From an uncultured Erythrobacter sp. (GTDB lineage Bacteria > Pseudomonadota > Alphaproteobacteria > Sphingomonadales > Sphingomonadaceae): DNA of 64,000 nucleotides. Made by a program: the position numbers and the translations under genes. Positions 8,240 through 17,648 of this stretch are shown here, piece by piece. Under the pieces are notes generated by a model. It worked only from the letters and a program-made list of their open reading frames with translations, was not told where the DNA came from and ran no database searches. Where the stretch lies: NCBI RefSeq assembly GCF_947502395.1, contig NZ_CANMZM010000001.1:930001-994000 (forward strand), given 5' to 3'. The stretch's first letter is position 1, and each line of letters opens with the position of its first letter.

Positions 8240-8350
8240 TCAGGCGATAGCTGGGCTGCCAGGAATGATTGCATAAGCGAATACGCCCGTGGTCACGACA
8301 ACTGAGAAAGCAGCGGCGAAGAGGCGGTTGGCAGTTTCATTGGCGAACAT
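8240..8350 (-). CDS. 36-residue single-helix protein, copy B
   Basis: A short gene of 36 codons: MFANETANRLFAAAFSVVVT followed by TGVFAYAIIPGSPAIA. It is almost certainly real because a second gene 40 bp upstream (8391-8501) encodes a protein of the same length with N-TANR-AAAFS-VV-FAYAI-P-SP conserved while the DNA differs, a sign of selection on the protein. One membrane helix or an uncleaved signal anchor is predicted; alternatively the SPAIA end could be a signal-peptidase site. GGATCAAAACC precedes the ATG, giving only a weak ribosome site. Confidence 0.6.
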   Translation of the reverse strand: MFANETANRLFAAAFSVVVTTGVFAYAIIPGSPAIA

Positions 8351-8390
8351 GGTTTTGATCCTTTCGAACGGGTTGATTAAGCGCCTGAAA

Positions 8391-8501
8391 TCAAGCGAGG
8401 GTTGGGCTTGCAGGAACGATTGCGTAAGCGAACATGGCAGCTGAAACGACGAGGCTGAAAGCTGCGGCTGCGAAACGGTTTGCGGTGTTTGATACGTACA
8501 T
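8391..8501 (-). CDS. 36-residue single-helix protein, copy A
   Basis: First gene of the pspC run, 36 codons: MYVSNTANRFAAAAFSLVVS then AAMFAYAIVPASPTLA. The start has a good ribosome site, AGGAG, 6 nt before the ATG. It is a paralogue of the protein at 8240-8350. Similar tiny proteins seem familiar to me from other Erythrobacteraceae, but I cannot verify that. A single membrane helix near an envelope-stress PspC gene suggests a role at the inner membrane. Confidence 0.62.
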   Translation of the reverse strand: MYVSNTANRFAAAAFSLVVSAAMFAYAIVPASPTLA

Positions 8502-8745
8502 TGTTGGTCTCCTAATTGGTCTTTATTGCTTTTCCCGAGGCCATCCCCGGGGACACAAATGACACTGCAGGAGACGTGCCAAACTCGAAAAACGGCAGAA
8601 TTCTGGGGTTTACACGGATTTACAATCTTTACGCGCTGTTCAGCAAACCGAAAGGTTGGTATTTTTCGCCAACTGTTAGTATCGGGGATTCTGCACTGAG
8701 CTCTGCTGCACTTTCGCTTCACCCCTGCTAACCGCTTCTACGGCC

Positions 8746-9846
8746 ATGGCATTAACGAAGATCACCCTTCAGAACTTTCGAAATCACGCGAGCTCGCAGC
8801 TCGCGGAGCCTAAGCATTTCAATCTGCTGGTGGGTGAGAATGGCGCTGGCAAGACTAATGTGCTGGAGGCGATATCGCTGCTCTCTCCCGGTCGTGGCCT
8901 AAGGCGCGCGCCGCTAGCGGATCTTGCTCGTAAGGTTGCGGCGGGTGGTGCTCAGCAAGCCTTTGCCATTGGCGCAACGCTGATCGAACAGGGCCAGACC
9001 AGTGCACGGCTTGGCACCTATACTGAGGCCGAGCGTCCCACGCGCCGTCTCGTGCGGATCAACGGTGCGGATGCGAGCGCGTCTGCCTTGAGTGAATGGC
9101 ACGCGGTGGCTTGGCTCACCCCGTCAATGGATGGCCTCTTCACCGATAGCGCTGGGGCAAGAAGGCGCTTTGTCGACCGGATGGCTCTGGCAATAGAGCC
9201 GGGTCATGCGAAAGCTGTGAACCAGCTTGAAACGGCCCTGCGCGAACGCAACCGACTGCTTGAGGAACGCGGCGACGCGCGCTGGCTCGATGCGATAGAA
9301 GCACAGGCTGCACAGAATGGTAGTATCGTCGCCGAGACGCGCGCGCGGCTGGTATCACGGCTCTCCGATGAGTTATCCGCACTTCCGGCAGAACCCTTTG
9401 CGCGGCCGATCCTGACCTATCGCCCGGGAGGCCCCACCACTCCCGAAGAGCTGCTCGCCGAGTTTGCTCGGAACCGTCCCCGCGACCGCGCGGCAGGACG
9501 CGCATTGACCGGCCCTCACCGCGATGAACTGGAAGTGGTGATGGCGATGGCGGACCGCTCTCCCGGACCCCCGGCGGCATCATGTTCGACAGGCGAGCAA
9601 AAGGCGATGTTGATCGCGATCACTTTGGCGCACGGCGTTCTGGCCGCTTCTGGAAGGCCCAGCGTGCTCTTGCTCGATGAAGTCGCCGCTCACCTCGATC
9701 CGGTGCGCAGGAAGGCCCTGTTCGAGCGTCTGCGCGCTGGCAAAGCGCAAATCTGGATGACCGGGACCGAGCTAGCTCCCTTCGCCGAAATCGAGGAGGA
9801 AGCCGCGGTCTGGCGGGTTAGTGGCGGCGAGTTGGAGCGGCTCTAG
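8746..9846 (+). CDS. recF: DNA replication and repair protein RecF
   Basis: RecF is an SMC-like ATPase that helps load RecA at single-strand gaps with RecO and RecR. This 366-residue protein begins MALTKITLQNFRNHASSQLA, the family start LxLxNFRN. It has the Walker A motif GENGAGKTN (about residues 32-40), RecF motifs GRGLRRAPL and ALTGPHRDEL, the signature CSTGEQKAM and the Walker B stretch VLLLDEVAAHLD. Length fits the family. It is not next to dnaA, dnaN or gyrB. Its stop codon overlaps the stop of the convergent lipase gene inside CTAG at 9843-9846. Confidence 0.96.
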   Translation: MALTKITLQNFRNHASSQLAEPKHFNLLVGENGAGKTNVLEAISLLSPGRGLRRAPLADLARKVAAGGAQQAFAIGATLIEQGQTSARLGTYTEAERPTRRLVRINGADASASALSEWHAVAWLTPSMDGLFTDSAGARRRFVDRMALAIEPGHAKAVNQLETALRERNRLLEERGDARWLDAIEAQAAQNGSIVAETRARLVSRLSDELSALPAEPFARPILTYRPGGPTTPEELLAEFARNRPRDRAAGRALTGPHRDELEVVMAMADRSPGPPAASCSTGEQKAMLIAITLAHGVLAASGRPSVLLLDEVAAHLDPVRRKALFERLRAGKAQIWMTGTELAPFAEIEEEAAVWRVSGGELERL

Positions 9847-10550
9847 CCCTCGCCCTCCGACGGGAGCGCCGCCGCGATCTCGTCAATTGTCGAAGTCACC
9901 AGAGCCTCAATCCCCTCGGCAGTGGGATGAATACGGTCGGACTGGAACAATTGCGGCTGCTCGTAAATGTCCTCCAGCCAAAAGCCAATCAGCTCGGTAT
10001 CGTACTTCTCTGCCATATCGGCATAAATCGCATCAAATGCGGCGGTGTACTCGGGGCCATAATTCGGCGGGCTGCGCATTCCCATGATGAGCACCGGAAT
10101 CTCGGCCTCGGTCAGAGTTGTCAGCATCGTCTCAAAATTGGCGCGGGTTTCTTCGGGTGATAGGCCGCGCAAAAGATCGTTCCCGCCCAGTTCCAGAATG
10201 AATAGGTCCGGCTTCTCAGACTGCCCCGCAAGAACGAAGTCCAGCCGATCACGGCCCGCGGCGCTGGTGTCTCCAGAAACGCCTGCGTCAAACACCCGTG
10301 CATTGGTTCCACGCGCCCGTAACGCGGCCTCAAGCTTCTCGGGATAGCCATCCGCATCAGGCAAGTTGTATCCGGCGAACAGGCTGTCGCCAAAAGCGAG
10401 GATTCGCACCTCCTCGCCCATGACGGGAATAGCCTGCTCTCCGGCTTCAAATGCCCCTTCGGCAGTGCCAGCGACTGCTTCTTCAACCGGTGCCTCAGCC
10501 CCGCATGCCGCGAGTGAAACCGCCAGGGCGGAACTGATTAGGACTTTCAT
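9843..10550 (-). CDS. tesA: TesA-like GDSL lipase/arylesterase, lipoprotein
   Basis: This SGNH-fold esterase has a lipoprotein signal (lipobox LAAC, Cys16 from the ATG at 10550), block I FGDSLFAGYNLP with the nucleophile Ser, block II GVSGDTSAAG, block III LELGGNDLLRG and block V DRIHPTAEG with the Asp and His. It acts in the periplasm on esters or thioesters; E. coli TesA is thioesterase I / protease I / lysophospholipase L1. The start at 10550 directly opens the signal peptide, while an earlier in-frame ATG adds 14 unlikely residues. As in E. coli (tesA-ybbA-ybbP), it is divergent from an ABC ATPase/permease pair, which supports the assignment. Confidence 0.9.
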   Translation of the reverse strand: MKVLISSALAVSLAACGAEAPVEEAVAGTAEGAFEAGEQAIPVMGEEVRILAFGDSLFAGYNLPDADGYPEKLEAALRARGTNARVFDAGVSGDTSAAGRDRLDFVLAGQSEKPDLFILELGGNDLLRGLSPEETRANFETMLTTLTEAEIPVLIMGMRSPPNYGPEYTAAFDAIYADMAEKYDTELIGFWLEDIYEQPQLFQSDRIHPTAEGIEALVTSTIDEIAAALPSEGEG

Positions 10551-10644
10551 ACGTATCTGGTTTATCTGCAAGCGGCGCATAGCTTTCTGCAAACCTCACA
10601 ATTGGTACTTGTTTGAAACCGTTCTCTATCCCATCTGGAGCCCC

Positions 10645-11409
10645 ATGACAAAAGTCGTGACAAAGCCCTCTCTCACATCTGTGCCCGCCACCCTTTCCGC
10701 TGACCTCGCAATTAGCGCGCGCGGCCTTACTCTTACACTCGGCAGCACCAGTGCACCGGTCGAGATCCTGAAAGGGATCGACCTCGACATTGCGGAGGGC
10801 GAAGTGGTTGCCCTGCTTGGACCTTCTGGCTCGGGAAAGAGCTCGCTTATGGCGGTGCTTTCGGGCCTCGAACGCGCGACCGGTGGATCGCTGAATGTTG
10901 CAGGTCAGGACTTCGCGGCGCTTGATGAGGACGGCCTCGCTGCTGCGCGCCGGGGGCGGATCGGAATTGTGCTTCAAGCCTTCCACCTTCTCCCCACCAT
11001 GACGGCAACCGAAAATGTTGCCACCCCGATGGAGCTGGCAGGCAGCAAGGATGCATCTCCACGCGCGGAAGCCGAATTGAGCGCCGTGGGTCTTGGCCAC
11101 AGGATCGACCACTACCCCACTCAGCTTTCCGGAGGTGAGCAGCAGCGCGTCGCCATTGCCCGCGCGATTGCACCGCGTCCGACGCTGATCTTCGCCGATG
11201 AGCCTACCGGCAATCTCGATGCATCGACGGGCGAAGAGATCGTCGATCTGCTGTTTGCCCGTCGTGCCGAAACGGGTGCGACACTTCTCATCATCACCCA
11301 CGATGCCTTGCTCGCCGAAAAGTGTGAGCGCGTACTTACAATGGCCGACGGGGTGATCGTTTCGGATCGCAAAACCGGTGTTACCAGTTCTGTGGAAGCC
11401 GCCGAATGA
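10645..11409 (+). CDS. ybbA: ABC transporter ATP-binding protein, YbbA type
   Basis: This 254-residue ATPase of the LolD/MacB-like family has Walker A GPSGSGKSS, Q-loop VLQAFHLLPTMT, signature LSGGEQQR, Walker B LIFADEPTGNLD and the H-loop ITHD. It pairs with the permease that follows (ATGA overlap). Such systems are mechanotransmission-type ABC machines acting on lipids or lipoproteins rather than classical importers. The ATG at 10645 is chosen because it starts a standard-length ATPase. An open frame upstream to 10366 runs through the divergent lipase gene and is not coding. Confidence 0.92.
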   Translation: MTKVVTKPSLTSVPATLSADLAISARGLTLTLGSTSAPVEILKGIDLDIAEGEVVALLGPSGSGKSSLMAVLSGLERATGGSLNVAGQDFAALDEDGLAAARRGRIGIVLQAFHLLPTMTATENVATPMELAGSKDASPRAEAELSAVGLGHRIDHYPTQLSGGEQQRVAIARAIAPRPTLIFADEPTGNLDASTGEEIVDLLFARRAETGATLLIITHDALLAEKCERVLTMADGVIVSDRKTGVTSSVEAAE

Positions 11410-13961
11410 GCGCCGACACGGCTAAAGGCTCCACTCATGGCCTGAGTTGGGGTGCCGCTTGGCAAATTGCCCGGCGTGATCTCAATGCTCGGTTTAAGGG
11501 GCTCCGCCTCCTTCTGGTATGCATTTTCCTTGGCACTGCTGCACTCGCAGCAATTGGCACGCTGACCGCGTCAATTGAGCGCGAATTGCAAAGTTCGGGT
11601 CGAGAGCTTTTGGGCGGCGACCTTGAAGTCGAAGTTTGGCAGCGCGACCTCAGCCCAGAAGAGCAAACGGCAATAGGTGAATACGGTGAACTATCAGGCG
11701 GCTATCGTCTCCAAGCGATGGCGAGCACTGATGATGCCGCAGCGCCGGTTGAGCTCAAGGCTGTCGAAGGCAATTGGCCGCTGTTTGGCAATTTCACCCT
11801 CTCGGATGGCAGCGAGCCCGGTGCCCCGAGCGGAAATGATGCCTATCTAGCGCAAGGCGCGCTCGACCGTCTTGACATTCAGGTAGGCGAGACATTCCGT
11901 CTTGGCACCATCACCGTGCGCGCCGCTGGCATTATCGAGAACGAGCCTGATAGGCTATCTGAAGGCTTTCAACTCGGTCCAACGGTCCTTGTTGCCAAGC
12001 AAGTGCCTGTTGATGCAGGCCTGCTCCAGCCAGGATCGCTCTATCAGAGCAAGTATAGGGTTGCGTTCGACAATGCCGGCCGCGATCCGGAGGGAGTCGA
12101 AGAAGCACTCACCGAGGCCTATCCCAACGCTGGCTTTGACTTCCGCACCCGCGATCGCGCCTCACCCGGCGCAGACCGCTTTGTTACTCGCATGAGCGAC
12201 TTTCTCACACTTGTCGGCCTTGCCGCTCTGGTAATCGCAGGAATCGGGATCGCTGGCGGAGTTTCCTCCTATCTCGATCAACGCCGCGCGAGCATCGCCA
12301 CGCTTAAAGTGTTGGGAGCCTCTTCGCGTGACATAGTTCGCATTTACGCACTTCAGATCGCGGTTGCCGCATTCTTAGGCAGCGCACTTGGTCTTGCCAC
12401 AGGGGTTCTCGTGACTCCGCTTTTGGGCATGGCCTTGCAAGGGCTTTTGCCAGTGGAAGGCGGCTTCGTGATTGAACCAGCGCCCTTGCTTCTAGCTGGT
12501 ACATACGGCGTGCTCGTGGCGTTTGCATTCGCCGCTGCCCCACTTCTGCGCGCGCGCGCGTACCCTGCGATGGCCTTGATGCGCAGCCGGATCGTACCAC
12601 TCGCCAAGGACCGGCGCGCTCTGATGGCGACAGCAGCCGGTCTTGTGGCGATTTGCGCGCTTGCTTTGTTCACCACCGGTCAGGCCTGGCTCACGGCAGG
12701 GTTCCTTGCAGGTGCTGGGCTTGCTCTGATCGCACTCGCCGGGCTTGGGCTTGGCATTCAATATGCTGCGCGAAAACTGCCGCGTCCTTCGAACCCGCTT
12801 CTGCGTTCGGCTTTGGCCAATATCCACCGGCCGGGCGCGCCCACCAGCGCGCTTGTGACCGCGCTTGGCTTTGGGCTTGCAGCCTTTGTCTTGCTTGCCG
12901 CAATCCAGAGCGCGATCGACGGCAACATCCAGAGCCGCGTGCCGCAAGAGGCGCCCGACTATTTCGTGATCGACGTGCCGCCCGAAGGCAAAGACCGGTT
13001 CGAAGAGCTGATCACCACGCCCTTCCCCCAGGCGACCGTTCGCGCCGTGCCCACTTTGCGCGGATCGGTGCTGGCCTTTGGTCCCGAAGGCAACATGCAG
13101 CGCACCGCTGACCTCGAAGAAATCCCGGAAGGCGCTTGGGCGCTGCGCGGCGAGCGCGGGATCACCTATGCAGACGAAGCCCCTATGGGTAGCCGGGTTG
13201 TTGAGGGAGAATGGTGGAGCGAAGAGCAAGCCAGCGAAGCGCTCGTCTCGATCGATAAGGAATTTGCCGATGCCGCAGGCCTTGGCGTCGGTGATATGCT
13301 GACCATCGGCATTCTTGGGCAGGAACGCGACGCACGCATTGCCAATCTGCGCGAGATCGACTGGGAGACCATGGGCTTCAACTTCACCATGGTGTTCTCT
13401 TCGGGTGCTATTGCCGACGCGCCGCACAAGCTGTCCGCCACAATCGAGCTCCCTGATGACGCTGACACCGCTGCTCGTGCACAATTGCTGCGCGCGATGG
13501 TGCAGGAGTATCCCTCAAGCTCTGTCGTGGAAGTGGGTGAGGTTCTGGTGCAGGCTCGCACTCTCTTGGAACAGGTCGGCCTGGCAACGCTTGCCGCGGC
13601 CGCTGTGGCGGTTCTGGCTGGCCTTGCGGTACTTATGGGAGCAATCGCAGCGGCCCGTGCTGCGCGGACCTACGATACTGTGGTCCTTAGGGTAATGGGT
13701 GCGAGCCGCCGTCAGATCCTAGGGTTGCAACTCGCAGAATATGGCCTGATCGCGAGTGCCCTGGCACTTGTGGCGCTGGCGCTTGGCTCTGGCCTTGGCT
13801 GGGTCATTATAACCCAACTGTTCGAGTTTGACTGGCTGCCCGATTGGGGCGCAGTACTCGCGGTTCTTGGTATGGGTCTTGCAATCGTGCTCGCCTTTGC
13901 ACTGGGCGGCTCGCTGCCCCTTCTCAGAGCAAAACCCGCCCAAGCTCTCAGAGAGCTTTAG
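11406..13961 (+). CDS. ybbP: ABC transporter permease, YbbP/FtsX-MacB-like
   Basis: This 851-residue permease has the duplicated FtsX layout: an N-terminal membrane helix (LLLVCIFLGTAALAAIGTLT), a large periplasmic domain, FtsX domain one with three helices around residues 260-390, further helices around 405-455, a second periplasmic domain (about 520-710) and a C-terminal FtsX domain with PLLRAKPAQALREL at the end. Length matches YbbP of E. coli. Together with the upstream ATPase and divergent tesA it recreates the tesA-ybbAP locus. The substrate is unknown. Confidence 0.92.
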   Translation: MSADTAKGSTHGLSWGAAWQIARRDLNARFKGLRLLLVCIFLGTAALAAIGTLTASIERELQSSGRELLGGDLEVEVWQRDLSPEEQTAIGEYGELSGGYRLQAMASTDDAAAPVELKAVEGNWPLFGNFTLSDGSEPGAPSGNDAYLAQGALDRLDIQVGETFRLGTITVRAAGIIENEPDRLSEGFQLGPTVLVAKQVPVDAGLLQPGSLYQSKYRVAFDNAGRDPEGVEEALTEAYPNAGFDFRTRDRASPGADRFVTRMSDFLTLVGLAALVIAGIGIAGGVSSYLDQRRASIATLKVLGASSRDIVRIYALQIAVAAFLGSALGLATGVLVTPLLGMALQGLLPVEGGFVIEPAPLLLAGTYGVLVAFAFAAAPLLRARAYPAMALMRSRIVPLAKDRRALMATAAGLVAICALALFTTGQAWLTAGFLAGAGLALIALAGLGLGIQYAARKLPRPSNPLLRSALANIHRPGAPTSALVTALGFGLAAFVLLAAIQSAIDGNIQSRVPQEAPDYFVIDVPPEGKDRFEELITTPFPQATVRAVPTLRGSVLAFGPEGNMQRTADLEEIPEGAWALRGERGITYADEAPMGSRVVEGEWWSEEQASEALVSIDKEFADAAGLGVGDMLTIGILGQERDARIANLREIDWETMGFNFTMVFSSGAIADAPHKLSATIELPDDADTAARAQLLRAMVQEYPSSSVVEVGEVLVQARTLLEQVGLATLAAAAVAVLAGLAVLMGAIAAARAARTYDTVVLRVMGASRRQILGLQLAEYGLIASALALVALALGSGLGWVIITQLFEFDWLPDWGAVLAVLGMGLAIVLAFALGGSLPLLRAKPAQALREL

Positions 13962-13992
13962 GGCAGGTGCACTCAAAACTTTTTCCTAGGCC

Positions 13993-14460
13993 TTAGGAGA
14001 ACACATCCGGGTCAACGCCGGTTTCACCCGGCTTGGCATGCACAACGAGGGTGCTGCAGATCATATCGTGCAACCCCTGTTTGCGCGCCGTAAAAGCAAC
14101 CATGATGTAGCCAATGAGCAAGATCATGCTTGAAAGGATCTTGGAAAAATAGCGTCCAAGCGCGCGCAGCACAGAAATCCTGCGCCCATCTTCGCCGGTC
14201 ACAACAAGGCCCATCGCGCGCTTACCCGGCGTCGCCTGCATCGAAGAACTTTCAAAGCCGACAAAATAGGCCGCACCGATCAGACCAAATACCAGATTCA
14301 GCAAAGGCGAATCCGATTGCGCACTGCTGCTAAAACTGGTGGCAGTGGTCTCAACCGTCGAAGTACCGAAGACAAAGATCAACGGGAAAAACACTATCAT
14401 TAGAAAAACAATATCAATGATATATGCCCCGACCCGAACCCAAAATCCGCCATACGTCAT
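13993..14460 (-). CDS. RDD family membrane protein
   Basis: This 155-residue RDD-domain protein has the first helix with the family pattern GGFWVRVGAYIIDIVFLMIV (Arg and Asp of the RDD signature), a second helix near LLNLVFGLIGAAYFVGFE, the conserved SSMQATPGKRAMGLVV loop and a third helix with SKILSSMILLIGYIMVAF, ending RKQGLHDMICSTLVV. Function is uncertain; some RDD proteins are implicated in ion exchange. The ATG at 14460 has GGGGA upstream and is preferred over one five codons earlier. It is convergent with the ybbP gene. Confidence 0.88.
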   Translation of the reverse strand: MTYGGFWVRVGAYIIDIVFLMIVFFPLIFVFGTSTVETTATSFSSSAQSDSPLLNLVFGLIGAAYFVGFESSSMQATPGKRAMGLVVTGEDGRRISVLRALGRYFSKILSSMILLIGYIMVAFTARKQGLHDMICSTLVVHAKPGETGVDPDVFS

Positions 14461-14541
14461 AGAATTCCCCCTCATCTGCTACGAGGCAAAGCACCACAGC
14501 ACCTTGCTCAAGGCAAGCGTGTCGTCCGAATTGTCCCAACA

Positions 14542-14577
14542 AAAAGGCCTCGTGCGATCACTCGCACGAGGCCTTTT
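14542..14577. terminator. Terminator of the TonB receptor gene
   Basis: A perfect 16-bp stem (14542-14557 with 14562-14577) closes a 4-nt loop and is flanked by A and T runs, so it could terminate in either direction. It sits 28 bp past the receptor stop on the minus strand, upstream of the RDD gene. Confidence 0.8.
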
Positions 14578-14604
14578 GCAAGAAGCGCCTAAGCGCTCGC
14601 TTGA

Positions 14605-17265
14605 TTAGAAGCGGAAGCGAACCACCCCGCCGTAAGTGCGTGGTGCATTCGGATAGGCCGAGACTGATCCTGCCTGCGCCACCCCATCGAAGATGGTCAG
14701 GATGTCATCAGTATCGAGCAGGTTACGCGCGAAGGCACCAATCTCGAGTCCGTTATTGAGCGCCAGCGTTACCGAGGCGTTGACCAGATTGACATCGCGG
14801 CGGAACAATGGCTCGTTGCCAAGCGCGAAGTTGAAGGTGGGCAGAATGACGATATCGACCTCACTTTCGTGATTGTAGTCGATCCGGCTGATTAGCCGCG
14901 TACCGCTGTCCCATTCATGCGTGTAGGTTGCGCTGGTGGCGATCGACCACTCAGAAATGCCAGACGGGCGGGTTCCGCTCAGGTCGCCGACAACGCTGCC
15001 GGGGAAGTCATCGAAGACTGGGTCGAGATAGGTCGCAGCGAACGTGAACACCAATCCGTCTGTTGGATTGATTGTCGCATCAAGCTCGAACCCTTGCACC
15101 GACTGTTGACCGGCGTTCTGAAGCGCGAAGCCAAGCCCGGTAAAGGCGAAACTCTGGAAACCTTCGATTGTCTGATCGAAAAGTGCGAGATTGATGCCGA
15201 TGCCGTCCCACTGCGCTTTCAGGCCGATTTCATAGACTTCCGCCTCTTCCGGTCCGGCAAAGCGCGTGCCGGTGGTAAGGTTTGGGGTCGCCAGCCCAGC
15301 GTCGAGGATCGGTGAAGACGGTGCCAGGATCGTGGAATTGAGCGGCCCCGGAGTGAAGTCCGAAAGCAAGGGCCGGCTATCGCGCGACAGGTTGACCGAG
15401 CTGGCCTTGAAGCCCGTGGCGTAGCTCGCATAGATGTTGACCTCGTTCGAGACCTGATACGACGCGCGCAGCAGGTAAGAGAAATCATCATCGCGTGTTT
15501 GCCCGTCCTCGATCGGGTTGGGAACCGACGGGAATGGTGGCTGGAACTGCAGCGCCCCAAGACCAAGCAGTGGGTTTTGCGCCGGATCCTGAGCCGCGGC
15601 TGCGATTCCTGCGAAGAATGGTGCCGTCGCCGGATCAGCGGCGAAGCCGGCGATCACATCAGGCGTCACCTGCCCTGGCGGGATCATCAGCGCCTGCGCG
15701 ATCCCACCAACGATGAAGGCATCGACCAGGTTGATATTCGCCAGCGGATCTCCGGCAACGAAATCAACCCCGAAATCCTTGCTGTCGTCGGTATAGTTGA
15801 ACCCAGCGGTGAAGACGAGGCCGTCAACCGGCTCGAAATCGACCGTCCCGAAGATCGAATAGGATTCGTTATCGAGGAAGAAGCTTTCGATCGACAGCAC
15901 ATCACCGCCGAAGATCGCTCCCGGTGGCAGGCCAAGCCCGGCTTCAGCGCCAAGCAGAACCTGGTTGCCCGTGGCGACCTGGACCGCGGCTGGCGTGCCT
16001 GCAGGCACGAGCGGTGCGGCCGCCTGGAATGCGGCAAAATCACGGAAATCCGCGCCCACGGTCAGACCACTTTCCTGCCCGATCTGCTCGTCGAAATAAT
16101 ACCCACCAACCAGGAAGTTGATCGGGCCTTCGAAATCAGAACTGATGCGGAGTTCTTGCGTGAAGGTATCGACCGCTTGGTCCCGGTTTTCCACCGTGAG
16201 GTCCGCGCTGGTGAAATCCACATCCTGGAAAAATGAATTACGAAGTTCGCGATAAGCAGTGATCGAAGTGATCGAGATCGCCCCTAGCTGGTAATCGATC
16301 TGTCCCGAAATCCCGTAATTTTCATTTTTGTTCTCTGGGACGACGTTGAGGAAATTCTCGCGTGAGAACACATCAGTGGGGAACTGCCCGCCCACCGCAG
16401 CGATCGCGCCCGAAGTGACGGGTCCGACCACGAGATTGCCGGTCTGACAGCAAACTTCGTCGATATCGGCATAGTCACCGATGATGCGGACGCTCAGATC
16501 GGGTGTTGGCTCGATAAGCAGCTGGCCACGTACCGCCCAGCGGTTCCGGTCATTGATGTCCTCGTCCAGATTGACGATTTCGCCAAAGCCGTCACGGCGC
16601 TGATAACTGCCGTCAACCGAGAATGCGATATTCTCTGTGATCGGTCCAGTGACATCGCCTTTGAGGAAAAACGTATCAAAATTGCCGTAAACTGCTTCGA
16701 CACTCCCACCCCAGTCAAACTGCGGCGGACGGGTGATAACCGAAATCACACCGGCAGAGGCATTCTTGCCGAACAGGGTCGATTGCGGGCCATTGAGCAC
16801 CTCAATCCGCTGAACATTGGTAAGGTCATTTAGTGCAGAGGCTGAGCGTGAACGGAACACGCCGTCGATGAACACACCAACCGATGGCTCAATGCCAAAG
16901 TTGTTGTCTCCGTTACCAAAGCCGCGAACAATAAAAGTCGATGCCGACGAAGTCTGCAACTGGCTAACACGGAGCGATGGCGTGACCGTTTGCAGATCGA
17001 GAACGTCGCGTATCTGAGCGTTTTCTAGCGTCTCACCTGTGGTCACAGAAACGGAGATAGGAGTTTCTTGGAGTGTCTGTTCACGCTTCGACGCGGTCAC
17101 GATGATGACATTGCTGCTCTCTTCATTGCCAAGTTCAGAAGCAAGAGCATCCTCATCGGCGTCTTGCGCCAATGCAACGCCAGGGGCTGTAAGTGCAAAA
17201 CCGGCAGCACCTGCAAGCAGTGCAAACCTAAACGACCCGGCAGTGCCGGTATTGATTGAACGCAT
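14605..17265 (-). CDS. TonB-dependent outer-membrane receptor
   Basis: This roughly 886-residue receptor has a signal peptide (ALLAGAAGFALTAPGVALAQ), a TonB-box-like segment (NVIIVTASKREQ), a plug domain (GETLENAQIRDVLDLQTVTP, FIVRGFGNGDNNFGIEPSVG, VLNGPQSTLFGKNASAGVIS) and a 22-strand-type barrel ending in PNAPRTYGGVVRFRF, the aromatic C-terminal signature. Relatives in Sphingomonadales import iron complexes, sugars or aromatic compounds; the substrate cannot be told. Long hydrophobic Ala/Pro-rich stretches near the middle are probably extracellular loops. Two ATGs (17271, 17265) follow AGGAGAAGG, and the second has better spacing. It stands alone with its own terminator. Confidence 0.92.
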   Translation of the reverse strand: MRSINTGTAGSFRFALLAGAAGFALTAPGVALAQDADEDALASELGNEESSNVIIVTASKREQTLQETPISVSVTTGETLENAQIRDVLDLQTVTPSLRVSQLQTSSASTFIVRGFGNGDNNFGIEPSVGVFIDGVFRSRSASALNDLTNVQRIEVLNGPQSTLFGKNASAGVISVITRPPQFDWGGSVEAVYGNFDTFFLKGDVTGPITENIAFSVDGSYQRRDGFGEIVNLDEDINDRNRWAVRGQLLIEPTPDLSVRIIGDYADIDEVCCQTGNLVVGPVTSGAIAAVGGQFPTDVFSRENFLNVVPENKNENYGISGQIDYQLGAISITSITAYRELRNSFFQDVDFTSADLTVENRDQAVDTFTQELRISSDFEGPINFLVGGYYFDEQIGQESGLTVGADFRDFAAFQAAAPLVPAGTPAAVQVATGNQVLLGAEAGLGLPPGAIFGGDVLSIESFFLDNESYSIFGTVDFEPVDGLVFTAGFNYTDDSKDFGVDFVAGDPLANINLVDAFIVGGIAQALMIPPGQVTPDVIAGFAADPATAPFFAGIAAAAQDPAQNPLLGLGALQFQPPFPSVPNPIEDGQTRDDDFSYLLRASYQVSNEVNIYASYATGFKASSVNLSRDSRPLLSDFTPGPLNSTILAPSSPILDAGLATPNLTTGTRFAGPEEAEVYEIGLKAQWDGIGINLALFDQTIEGFQSFAFTGLGFALQNAGQQSVQGFELDATINPTDGLVFTFAATYLDPVFDDFPGSVVGDLSGTRPSGISEWSIATSATYTHEWDSGTRLISRIDYNHESEVDIVILPTFNFALGNEPLFRRDVNLVNASVTLALNNGLEIGAFARNLLDTDDILTIFDGVAQAGSVSAYPNAPRTYGGVVRFRF

Positions 17266-17648
17266 GGGCATCCTTCTCCTCATATCCCGTCGCAAGCGGT
17301 CGATCATTTAGTATTGCATCCCCAGATGCGTGACCGTCCCGCGCGACTTGTATCCCGATTAGGCGAGTGATTCCGGGTCGACAAGCGCAGAACCGCTCGC
17401 CATCAAAGGGTAATGGGCTTGCTGTTGCGAAGGAGTCACACCTCGGGATTCGCCTATTTGCAGTGCACAATGGCTTCAAAAAAAGTACGATTTAGAGACT
17501 TACGCCGCGTCAAGCTGAACTGAAGAGCGCGTGTTGCACAATTGGCTCGCCATAGCAGGAGGGTGAATTACGCCCTTGTTGCGTCGCAGCACAGCGTCTA
17601 GAGGGGCGGCCAAATCCCCCGTTTCTTTTCCAAAAATGAGAACTCAAT
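17266..17648. other. Intergenic region between TonB receptor and typA
   Basis: A 383-bp divergent promoter region. I see no tRNA, riboswitch signature or credible small gene. An A-run (TTCAAAAAAAG, near 17474-17484) and a generally lower GC stretch at 17460-17500 are compatible with promoters on both strands, but no clear -35/-10 pair is assigned. Confidence 0.4.

Noticed and set aside
12492..13484. A 330-codon open frame opposite the ybbP permease
   Set aside because: Antisense shadow; the permease frame is continuous with clear membrane helices.
17308..17480. Riboswitch upstream of the TonB receptor
   Set aside because: I looked for cobalamin-type conserved boxes and did not find them.
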